A DNA stretch of 64,000 nt from Longimicrobiaceae bacterium (lineage in GTDB: Bacteria > Gemmatimonadota > Gemmatimonadetes > Longimicrobiales > Longimicrobiaceae). The notes under the pieces are model-generated. The model was not told where the DNA came from, ran no database searches, and worked only from the letters and a program-made list of their open reading frames with translations. Below, one piece after another: positions 16,805 to 23,925 of this stretch (position 1 is the stretch's first letter; each line of letters starts with the position of its first letter). The stretch covers positions 124,001 to 188,000 of the forward strand of contig DASVBS010000081.1 in NCBI GenBank assembly GCA_036375715.1, given 5' to 3'. The position numbers and the translations under genes are program-made.

Positions 16805-17572
16805 TCACTCCGTCCGAGGATCTGCTCCGTCCACGCCGATGAGCAGCAGGCGCGTGGAGCCGATCCAGGGGGCCGAGGACTCGATCCTCACCGGGATCCT
16901 GGAGGCATCATCGGTCAGGAAGAGGCGCATCGCCGACACGCGCTCGTCGCGGACCCGCATCTCGACCACGACGGTCTCGAATTCCCCCGCGGGGACGCGC
17001 GTGCGCTCTCTCCCGAGGACCTTCAGCGAGACCGGGTTTCGCCCGGGATCGAAGTGATGGACCAGCGTGTACTCCGCGCCGTTTGGAAGCGGGAGCGAGC
17101 GGACGTAGTAGAGGAAGGAGAGCTCGTCCAAGGGATGTTCGCAGTCCGTCTCCCCCGACTTGCCCTCGGCGTCCGTCCAGCGTCCCTCATCGGGATAGAT
17201 TTCCACCTCTTCCCGATGTGAACCCAGGGGCGACCGTTCCGCTTTGGCATAGCGGAGAGAGCGCAGGTGATCGACGCCGATCCACGAGCGCGTGCGGTCC
17301 TCCAGGCGGAAGACCCCCACCCGGCCGCGGAAATCGAAGGCGAGCTCCAGCGCGGGTTCTCCGCGGACCTCTACCGGACCGCTCACCCGCATCGCACCGG
17401 TGCCGAACGGGCCGAATCGCCCGCTGACCGCGCGGTAGGTGAGGACCTCCCCAGGAGCGAAGGGGGCTCGGGCGGCCATTTCCTGAGCGGCCAGCGCATC
17501 GGCCGCGAAGAGGAGGAGTCCCGGCAAGCTGGCAGCGACAGCGGCGAAGCGCCGGATCGAGAAGCTGTTCAT
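16805..17572 (-). CDS. DUF3108 domain-containing exported protein
   Basis: 255 residues. Signal peptide RRFAAVAASLPGLLLFAADALAAQ, then DUF3108 features: FAPGEVLTYRAVSGRFGPFGTG, DRTRSWIGVDHLRSLRYAKAE, EVEIYPDEGRW, PLDELSFLYYVRSLPL and RERTRVPAGEFETVVVEM. The ATG at 17572 is preferred because the SD GGGGGA is 6 nt upstream; an ATG at 17578 is also possible but sits against the SD. DUF3108 proteins are periplasmic and of unknown role. It is 206 nt upstream of the YceI gene, same strand. Confidence 0.85.
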   Translation of the reverse strand: MNSFSIRRFAAVAASLPGLLLFAADALAAQEMAARAPFAPGEVLTYRAVSGRFGPFGTGAMRVSGPVEVRGEPALELAFDFRGRVGVFRLEDRTRSWIGVDHLRSLRYAKAERSPLGSHREEVEIYPDEGRWTDAEGKSGETDCEHPLDELSFLYYVRSLPLPNGAEYTLVHHFDPGRNPVSLKVLGRERTRVPAGEFETVVVEMRVRDERVSAMRLFLTDDASRIPVRIESSAPWIGSTRLLLIGVDGADPRTE

Positions 17573-17578
17573 CTTCAT

Positions 17579-17903
17579 TCCCCCGATTGCGGAATCCACC
17601 TTTCCAGGTGCAAGCTATTCACGCCGGGGGAGCAGGCTGGCGGGAGAAGCACTCGTTCGTTGCGGGGGAGTCCCTGCCGCCGTGGACGGAAAGTGCTGAC
17701 GGAAAGTGCCTGACTCTGCCGGGGCAGGAGACCGAGGCTTCTGGCCACCCTGATCCTCGTGACATAGCTTTCGGCGATCCCTTCCCCGCTCGCCCTTCGA
17801 GCGACAGAATGCCGGCTTCCTGTTGCAGCGGAGCCGAGGGAGCTCCGCCTTTGTCGGGCGATGGGCGCCCGCGGGCGCGATTCACCGGCCGGTTATCACA
17901 CAC
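17579..17903. other. Divergent intergenic region with a 13-bp tandem repeat
   Basis: 325 nt between the DUF3108 gene and the histidine kinase, with no convincing gene. At 17685-17697 and 17698-17710 the unit GACGGAAAGTGC plus one variable base is repeated directly, possibly a double regulator site. No clear promoter boxes were identified. Confidence 0.55.
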
Positions 17904-19559
17904 ATGACCGATTCAGCTTCGAGCCGGCCCGCGCGGAAGCTGCCGATGCGTCCCGAGGTGGCAGCGCTCCCCGCGGACCTGCAGCACCTCCTTCACGTCG
18001 TGGCGATGGCCGCCAACGAGGCGCGCGCGACCCGCGACGCCGTGCAGAGTGCGCTCGACGCCGTATGCATCTTCACGGGTTGGCCGTTGGGCCACGCCTT
18101 TCTGCGGGAGCGTGAAGGCGATGCCTACCGATCCGCCGGGGTATGGCACGTCGAGCCGCCGGATGTCTTTGCCAGCTTCCGCCGAGCGTGCGCGGGGGTG
18201 GAGCTGCACCTGGGTGAAGGCCTGATCGGTCGGGTGGGTGAGAGCTCGACTCCGATCGTCGTGGACGACGTGGAGGCTGAGCCGGCCTACGCTCGGCAAA
18301 GGATCCCGGAGCTCAGAGGGTACGGCGCCGCCTTCATCCCGCTGATCTCCGGCCACGAGCCGGTGGGAGTGCTGGAGTTCTATTACCCCCACGCCGAGGC
18401 ACCGGATGCCGAGCTGCTGCGGGTTCTGGAGATGATCGGCACCCAGGTGGGGCGGGTGGTGGAGCGCGAGAGGGCCGAACAGGCGCTGCGGATCTCGGAG
18501 GCGATGTATGCGGGGATCATCAGCATCTCCTCGGACGCGGTGGTCTCGATCGACGAGGAACAGCGGATCATCACCTACAATCGCGGCGCCGAGGCCATCT
18601 TCGGGTGGTCGGCGGAGGAGGCCCTGGGTAAGCCGCTGGACATCCTCATCCCCGAGCAGTATCGGGAGATCCACCGGGCGCACGTGGAGGCGTTCGGTGC
18701 CGGGCCGGTCGTGGCGCGGCGCATGGGGGAGCGCGGGCAGATCGTCGGCCTCCGCAAGAGTGGCGAGGTCTTTCAGGCGGATGCGTCCATCTCCAAGCTG
18801 GAGGTGGGGGGTCGACGCATCTACACGGCGGTGTTGCGCGACGTCACCGAACGCGTGCGCGCCGAGCAGGAGCTGGCCCGCTCCAACGCCGAGCTGGAGC
18901 AGTTCGCCTATGTCGCCTCGCACGATCTGCAGGAGCCGCTACGGATGGTCGCGAGCTACACCCAGCTGCTGGAGCGCCGCTACGGTGACCAGCTGGATGA
19001 GGACGCCAGGGAGTTCATCGGGTTCGCCGTGGACGGCGTGACCCGCATGCAGATGCTCATCAACGACCTCCTCACCTTCTCCCGGGTCGGCACACGAGGC
19101 AGCATTCCCGAGGTGGTGGATACGAACGCAGTCGTGGACCGCGTCCTGGTCAACCTGAGACCCGCGATCGAGGAGACGGGCGCCACGGTCACGCGGGATG
19201 AGCTCCCCGAGATCCTTGCCGATCCCGGCCAGATGAGCCAGCTCTTCCAGAACCTGATCGCCAACGCTCTGAAGTTCCACCGACGGGATGAAGCCCCGCG
19301 GGTGCACGTCTCTGCTCGCCCCGGCAACAGAGAGTGGATCTTCTCCGTAGCGGACAATGGCATCGGAATTTCTCCGGAGTACGCCGATCGGATCTTCGTG
19401 CTCTTCCAACGACTTCACAGCCGGGCGGATTACCCCGGAACCGGAATCGGCCTGGCGATATGCAAGAAAGTGGTGGAGCGCCACGGCGGCCGGATCTGGT
19501 TCGAGTCCGAGCCCGGAGTCGGCACCACCTTCTATTTCACCATTCCCGTTCGATCGTGA
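17904..19559 (+). CDS. GAF-PAS sensor histidine kinase (phytochrome/Cph1-type kinase core)
   Basis: 551 residues, no membrane segment, so cytoplasmic. A GAF domain spans about 28-188 ([43 protein letters not shown]), a PAS domain about 200-318 ([45 protein letters not shown]). His340 in [14 protein letters not shown] is the phospho-acceptor; this box is typical of cyanobacterial-phytochrome-like kinases. The ATPase domain has [11 protein letters not shown] (N box), VADNGIGI and [14 protein letters not shown]. The GAF lacks an obvious bilin-binding Cys. ATG 17904 has no good SD. Two receiver genes follow at 7- and 3-nt spacing, the Cph1/Rcp1 pattern. Signal unknown. Confidence 0.93.
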   Translation: MTDSASSRPARKLPMRPEVAALPADLQHLLHVVAMAANEARATRDAVQSALDAVCIFTGWPLGHAFLREREGDAYRSAGVWHVEPPDVFASFRRACAGVELHLGEGLIGRVGESSTPIVVDDVEAEPAYARQRIPELRGYGAAFIPLISGHEPVGVLEFYYPHAEAPDAELLRVLEMIGTQVGRVVERERAEQALRISEAMYAGIISISSDAVVSIDEEQRIITYNRGAEAIFGWSAEEALGKPLDILIPEQYREIHRAHVEAFGAGPVVARRMGERGQIVGLRKSGEVFQADASISKLEVGGRRIYTAVLRDVTERVRAEQELARSNAELEQFAYVASHDLQEPLRMVASYTQLLERRYGDQLDEDAREFIGFAVDGVTRMQMLINDLLTFSRVGTRGSIPEVVDTNAVVDRVLVNLRPAIEETGATVTRDELPEILADPGQMSQLFQNLIANALKFHRRDEAPRVHVSARPGNREWIFSVADNGIGISPEYADRIFVLFQRLHSRADYPGTGIGLAICKKVVERHGGRIWFESEPGVGTTFYFTIPVRS

Positions 19560-19566
19560 GTGGCCG

Positions 19567-20013
19567 ATGAGCTCTACCACCTTCTCACGCCCGGTGGAGA
19601 TCCTGCTGGTCGAAGACAATCCTGGCGACGTCCGCCTGACTCGGGAGGCGCTCCGCGAGGGAAAGGTGCGCAACAACCTGCACGTGGCCTCGGATGGAGT
19701 GGAGGCGCTGAAGTTCCTGCGGCGAGAGGAGCCATATGCGGAGGCGGTCCGACCCGACCTCATCCTGCTCGACCTCAACCTGCCTCGGAAGGACGGCCGC
19801 GAGGTGCTGGAGGAGGTGAAGGCCGACCCCGCGCTGCGCCACATTCCCGTCGTGGTGCTCACCAGCTCCCAGGCCGAGCAGGACATCCTCCGGGCGTATG
19901 ACCTGCACGCCAACTGCTACGTGACGAAGCCGGTCGACCTGGACCAGTTCATCCATGTCGTGCGCTCGATCGAAGATTTCTGGTTCACCATCGTGAAGCT
20001 TCCCCCCGAGTAG
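19567..20013 (+). CDS. Single-domain response regulator, Rcp1-like
   Basis: 148 residues, a stand-alone receiver: acidic pocket in [12 protein letters not shown], phospho-acceptor Asp69 in [13 protein letters not shown], Thr99/Ser100 in VVLTSS and Lys121 in YVTKPVD. The long DLNLPRKDG loop and the C-terminal FWFTIVKLP helix are typical of Rcp1, partner of Cph1-type kinases. It starts 7 nt after the kinase stop, so phosphotransfer from that kinase is the natural expectation. No output domain. Confidence 0.94.
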   Translation: MSSTTFSRPVEILLVEDNPGDVRLTREALREGKVRNNLHVASDGVEALKFLRREEPYAEAVRPDLILLDLNLPRKDGREVLEEVKADPALRHIPVVVLTSSQAEQDILRAYDLHANCYVTKPVDLDQFIHVVRSIEDFWFTIVKLPPE

Positions 20014-20016
20014 AGG

Positions 20017-21177
20017 ATGGCTCACTCCCCCCTGCGAATTCTCCTGGTCGAGGACAATCCCGGGGACGCCCGCCTGCTGCGCGAGCACCTGCGCGAAGCG
20101 GGCTCGCTTCAGTTCGAGCTCACGCACGTGGAGCGACTCGCGGAGGCGCGCGAGAAGGTGCGGACCGAAAAGATCGACGTGGTCCTGCTCGACCTCTCCC
20201 TTCCCGACGCGCACGGACTCGAGACCGTTCGTTCGATGCTGGAGGCGGCCCCGGAAGCGCCGATCATCGTCCTGACCGGGTTGGACGACGACGCCACCGC
20301 CGTCCAGGCGGTGCAGGCAGGGGCGCAGGACTTCCTGGTGAAGGGGAAGGTTGATGGAGGGCTGCTGGTGCGTGCAGTGCGCTACGCACGAGAGCGAAAG
20401 CGACTCGAGCTGGAGCGGGCGCAGCTACTGGCCAGTGAAAGGGCGGCCCGGACGGAAGCGGAGGCGGCGGTGCGCGGCCGCGACGAGATTCTGAGGGTGG
20501 TGGCCCACGACCTGGGGAATTCGCTGAGCGCCGTGATGGTTACCGCGCGGGTGCTGGAGCGGATCGTCCCGGAGGAGCTCTCCGGGGGTAAGGCGCACCG
20601 GAAGGTCGCGAACATCATCGCCCTTGTGGAGCAGATGCAGCGGCTCCGCCAGGATCTGATGGACGTTGCCATGCTGGAGGCAGGGCAGCTATCGATCGAA
20701 CGAGGCCCGCTCGGTGCCGCCACGCTGATCGAGCAGACCGTGGAGCGCTACGGCCCCGTGGCGGAGGAGAAGTCGATCACCTTCGAGGTGCAGGTGGAGC
20801 CGGACCTGCCGCTCCTGCTCGCGGACGAGTCGCGCCTGCTCCAGGTGCTCGCAAACCTGGTCACCAATGCCCTCAAGTTCACGCCGCCCGGCGGGCGCAT
20901 CGAGATCGGCGCCCGAGGTCAGGGCGAGGAGGTCCTTTTCCACGTGCGCGACAACGGCATCGGTATCCCGGCCGAGAACCTCGACCGGCTGTTCGACCGC
21001 TTCTGGACCACCAAGCAAGGCAACCCGCACGGCGCCGGGCTCGGCCTCGCCATTGCACGGGGAATCGTCGAAGCTCACGGCGGACGTATCTGGGCGGAGA
21101 GTGTGGAGGGAGAAGGGAGCGGGTTGTTTTTTACGGTGCCGCTGGAAGTGGAGGGAGGGAAGGGAGTTAGGAGTTAG
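20017..21177 (+). CDS. Receiver-histidine kinase hybrid
   Basis: 386 residues. N-terminal receiver (about 5-125; [13 protein letters not shown], Asp59 in VVLLDLSLPDAHG, Lys109 in FLVKG), a coiled linker about 126-155, HisKA with His164 in VVAHDLGNSL, and an ATPase domain (NLVTNALKFTPPGG, RDNGIGIP, GAGLGLAIARGIVE). It begins 3 nt after the Rcp1-like gene. The architecture suits relay of phosphate from the upstream kinase into a second kinase. The last codons (GKGVRS and stop) are written by a 7-bp tandem repeat, so the native end may have been replaced. Confidence 0.92.
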   Translation: MAHSPLRILLVEDNPGDARLLREHLREAGSLQFELTHVERLAEAREKVRTEKIDVVLLDLSLPDAHGLETVRSMLEAAPEAPIIVLTGLDDDATAVQAVQAGAQDFLVKGKVDGGLLVRAVRYARERKRLELERAQLLASERAARTEAEAAVRGRDEILRVVAHDLGNSLSAVMVTARVLERIVPEELSGGKAHRKVANIIALVEQMQRLRQDLMDVAMLEAGQLSIERGPLGAATLIEQTVERYGPVAEEKSITFEVQVEPDLPLLLADESRLLQVLANLVTNALKFTPPGGRIEIGARGQGEEVLFHVRDNGIGIPAENLDRLFDRFWTTKQGNPHGAGLGLAIARGIVEAHGGRIWAESVEGEGSGLFFTVPLEVEGGKGVRS

Positions 21178-21211
21178 GAGTTAGAAGTCAACTCCCAACT
21201 CCTAACTCCTC
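21163..21211. repeat. 7-bp tandem repeats forming a hairpin (STRR-like)
   Basis: Three units of GGAGTTA (21163-21183), a degenerate unit, then ACTCCCA, ACTCCTA, ACTCCTC (21191-21211). The unit blocks are mutually inverted: AGGAGTTAGGAGTT (21169-21182) pairs perfectly with 21197-21210. The repeat overlaps the stop codon of the receiver-kinase gene and lies between convergent genes, where it could serve as a two-way terminator. Its low GC and heptamer unit resemble the short tandemly repeated repetitive sequences known from cyanobacteria. Confidence 0.85.
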
Positions 21212-21237
21212 AAATTCTGACTTCCTCACCTTCCGAC

Positions 21238-21885
21238 TCATTCCGCCTTCAACATTCCCGTCTTGAGTGCCAATTTCACCAGCTCTGAGCGGTGGGTGAG
21301 CCCGAGCTTGTGCATCAGGCGAGCGCGGTAGGTGTCGACGGTCTTGGGGGAGAGGAAGAGCTTCTTGCCGACCTCGCTCGAGCTGAACCCTTCGGCGGTG
21401 AGGGCGAGCACCTCGCGTTCGCGTTCGCTGAGCTCCTCCAGCGGGTTGGCCTCGCCTTTCTCTTCGGCCATGCGGTAGCCTTTGAGCAGGAGCTTGGTGG
21501 CGCTCGGGTAGAGGAAGACCTCGTCGCGCGCAACCACACGGATCGCGGCAATGAGATCCTCGTCGGCTTTCGTCTTCTGTACGTACCCGCTGCCCCCCGC
21601 CTCGAGCACTGGCAGTAAATAGTCCGCCTCGGCGTGCGAGGTCAGGACGAGCACGCGGCTGCCGAGGTTCAGTTCGTGGATCTGCTTCGTGGCCTCGAGG
21701 CCGCCCATCCCGGGCATGTCGAGGTCCATCACCACCACGTCGGGCCGGAGGGCCTTCACCCGCTCGATGGCCTCCTCCCCGGTCCCCACCTCTCCCACCA
21801 CTTCCATGTCCTCCTCGAGCTCCAGCAGCGCCGACAGCCCCGAACGCAGGATTGCGTGGTCATCCACCAGCAGAATGCGGATCAT
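21238..21885 (-). CDS. NarL/FixJ family response regulator
   Basis: 215 residues from MIRILLVDDHAILRSGL. Receiver domain about 1-120 with Asp in DVVVMDLDMPGMGG and Lys in GYVQKTKAD, and a LuxR-type HTH about 148-210 (LSEREREVLALTAEGFSSSEVGKKLFLSPKTVDTYRARLMHKL). DNA-binding regulator acting on an unknown regulon. No kinase is directly joined to it; the convergent kinases at 17.9-21.2 kb are candidate partners. The frame runs upstream to 21978 but only this start fits the receiver family. Confidence 0.94.
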   Translation of the reverse strand: MIRILLVDDHAILRSGLSALLELEEDMEVVGEVGTGEEAIERVKALRPDVVVMDLDMPGMGGLEATKQIHELNLGSRVLVLTSHAEADYLLPVLEAGGSGYVQKTKADEDLIAAIRVVARDEVFLYPSATKLLLKGYRMAEEKGEANPLEELSEREREVLALTAEGFSSSEVGKKLFLSPKTVDTYRARLMHKLGLTHRSELVKLALKTGMLKAE

Positions 21886-22044
21886 GCGAGTTGCGCAGAG
21901 TGAACGTAGGAGGAAATATGAGGCCAACCCTGACCGGAGTCGTCTACCTGAATTTGCCAGCCCCCGTCGCCAGAACAAGATCGACGAATCTCGGCGGCCC
22001 GAGTGCCTTCGCGGCCATCGCCCACGGCGACCACCAGGCGCACC

Positions 22045-22503
22045 TCATTCCGAGGGTTCGGCGGCTCTGCCGCTGACTTCCTGCACGGCGATGCGGAAAA
22101 GGATGTTCCGGAACGGGACCGGGTCCTTGTCGGTGAAGGTCTCGGGGATCAGCGTGCGCAGCAGCTCGACCGCCTTCTGGGCTTCCTCCCTCTCCCAGGC
22201 GGCCCCCTCGGGATCGAGGGTATAGAAGCCTCCGTGAACGACCGCACTGCGCCAGTGGAAGAGGTCGTAGATCTCGTCCACCTCGAAGGCGATCGGCCAC
22301 CACTCACGGGCGGTGAAGTCCACCTTGCGCCCGGGGGAGGTGCGGCCGTAGAGCCAGCCATTGGCGTAGACGTAGTGGATCGGCTCGATGTCGATATCGT
22401 TGCCGCGCACGAAGGCCATGCGGCCCACGTGGTTGCGCGCCAGCAATGCATCGATCTCGGCGCGGGTGAGTTCTCTGAAGCGTGGGATTGCGGTGCTCTT
22501 CAT
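22045..22503 (-). CDS. Pyridoxamine 5'-phosphate oxidase-like flavin-binding protein
   Basis: 152 residues. The segment IDALLARNHVGRMAFVRGNDIDIEPIHYVYANGWLYGRTSPGRK is typical of the split-barrel PNPOx-like family that binds FMN or F420, often in stress-response proteins. The later EVDEIYDLFHWRSAVVHGGFYTLD matches the second half of the barrel. SD GGAGTC precedes the ATG at 22503. Substrate unknown; a true vitamin B6 oxidase role is unlikely given size. Confidence 0.85.
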   Translation of the reverse strand: MKSTAIPRFRELTRAEIDALLARNHVGRMAFVRGNDIDIEPIHYVYANGWLYGRTSPGRKVDFTAREWWPIAFEVDEIYDLFHWRSAVVHGGFYTLDPEGAAWEREEAQKAVELLRTLIPETFTDKDPVPFRNILFRIAVQEVSGRAAEPSE

Positions 22504-22619
22504 GTTGACTCCAGGGGTCACTCCCGGCCTGCCTCGCCGGGGTCGCCACTCTGGATCAACAGTAGCGCATCGGAAAGCCCCCCTCTGTCGGGAGGAAGCA
22601 CCCGATGCTGTGGGGAGGA

Positions 22620-22649
22620 TTGCTACTGAGAATAGCTATTGACTATATC
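22620..22649 (+). promoter_or_regulatory. Candidate sigma-70 promoter of the 22.7-kb hypothetical gene
   Basis: TTGCTA (22620-22625) and TATATC (22644-22649) are separated by 18 nt in an AT-rich patch about 70 nt before ATG 22722. Moderate match only. Confidence 0.4.
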
Positions 22650-22721
22650 ACTAGCTGAATGGCGGCTTCGACCCACTGCTGCTGCGGTTCCCCACCCAAC
22701 TCTCACCTACGACCGCCACCC

Positions 22722-23885
22722 ATGAAGCTCGCCCCGCGCGAGACCAGACCGACAGCGCCCACTCCGGCAGAGGTCGACGAGATCGTCGCCATCACCGACC
22801 CGGTGCTTCGCAATCTGCGCATCACGGAGGCCTACCACCGGCTGGCCATGGCGTTTCCAGGTCCCCGGCCGGGCGCCAACTGGTGCGCTTTCGCCGTATG
22901 GGCCTCGAAGCAGGCCGGTCAGACGATCCGTGGCGAGGACCTGCTGCGCGCCCTCGAGCGCGCCCTCGGCGAGGGCCGTACCCTGGCTTCGATTGCCGGC
23001 GGAGTGGTGCGCCTGGCTCTCCGGAATGCGCTCGCTCATCCCGGCACGCGGCGGTGGCGCGTTGTGAAGGTACTGGGGCAGGAGGCGTTCGATCGGGCGG
23101 CCGACGCCCTCGCTCGTGGAAACCGAAAAGTCTTCGGCGAGATCGGCCGGGAGTTCGCCCGCTTTCTTCAGATCTGCGGGATGATTCCGATCCCCGAGAC
23201 AGAGCTCTCGAGGTTCCTCTCCGCCGTTCCCGTGGGTGGCGAGCCCAGCCGTGCCGATTACCTGCATCGCGCATTCCGACACCTGGCTCAGGCACTCGAG
23301 ACCGAGGATCACGGCGCCCGCGCGGAGTTGATGCTGCTGAGTAACCTGGAGATCGCCTACTTCGAGCAGGCCCGCGTGCAGCCGGAGATCCTCGCTGCGC
23401 TCGAAGCTCCCTACACGAGCACCCGCCAGCTCGGCCGGGCGCTGCTCGCCGCGATCTCGCCCGGCGCCGCCGACTGGCCTCCCCTGGTGCGCACGCCGTT
23501 GGCGTTCGCAGTCGGGCTGGGTGGCCGGGTTGCCGAAGCCGCGCTTCGGTCGCTGCTGCGGCGCCTGATCACTGAGGAGCTGATCACCCTCACTTTACCC
23601 GGCGAAGTCCTGCGCCTGGGGCGGAACCTCGCCGGCGAACCTCCCGCATGCCTGCGCAACCCCCGCAATCCGGAGCTACGCGACCTGCTCGCGCTCCTCG
23701 CGCCGCCTCCGGACGACCTCGACGGCAGCGGCGCCGACGACTGGTCGCGCCTGGAGGACCGAATGATCACCATCGGCCGCTTCTTCCTCTTACGGCACGA
23801 GGAGCCGAAGCTCTACGAACCTCCCTTCACCGAGGCGCAGCTCCGCGAGCTGCGGGCGGGGAGGATTCCAGGCGGGGTGTTGTAG
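22722..23885 (+). CDS. Hypothetical cytoplasmic protein
   Basis: 387 residues from ATG 22722; a longer start at 22659 would add a Cys/Pro-rich unlikely leader. No signal peptide or membrane segment. The segment EIVAITDPVLRNLRITEAYHRLAMAF, then GANWCAFAVWASKQAGQTIRGEDLLRALE, looks like a conserved family block; the rest is helical (DYLHRAFRHLAQALETED, RAELMLLSNLEIAYFEQARVQPEI). I do not recognise a named domain and no catalytic motif is evident. It is single, flanked by a divergent PNPOx-like gene and a convergent propeller protein. Confidence 0.85.
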   Translation: MKLAPRETRPTAPTPAEVDEIVAITDPVLRNLRITEAYHRLAMAFPGPRPGANWCAFAVWASKQAGQTIRGEDLLRALERALGEGRTLASIAGGVVRLALRNALAHPGTRRWRVVKVLGQEAFDRAADALARGNRKVFGEIGREFARFLQICGMIPIPETELSRFLSAVPVGGEPSRADYLHRAFRHLAQALETEDHGARAELMLLSNLEIAYFEQARVQPEILAALEAPYTSTRQLGRALLAAISPGAADWPPLVRTPLAFAVGLGGRVAEAALRSLLRRLITEELITLTLPGEVLRLGRNLAGEPPACLRNPRNPELRDLLALLAPPPDDLDGSGADDWSRLEDRMITIGRFFLLRHEEPKLYEPPFTEAQLRELRAGRIPGGVL

Positions 23886-23925
23886 CGGTGCGAGCCGGCC
23901 TCTTACCCCCGGCGTCCTCCCGCCA

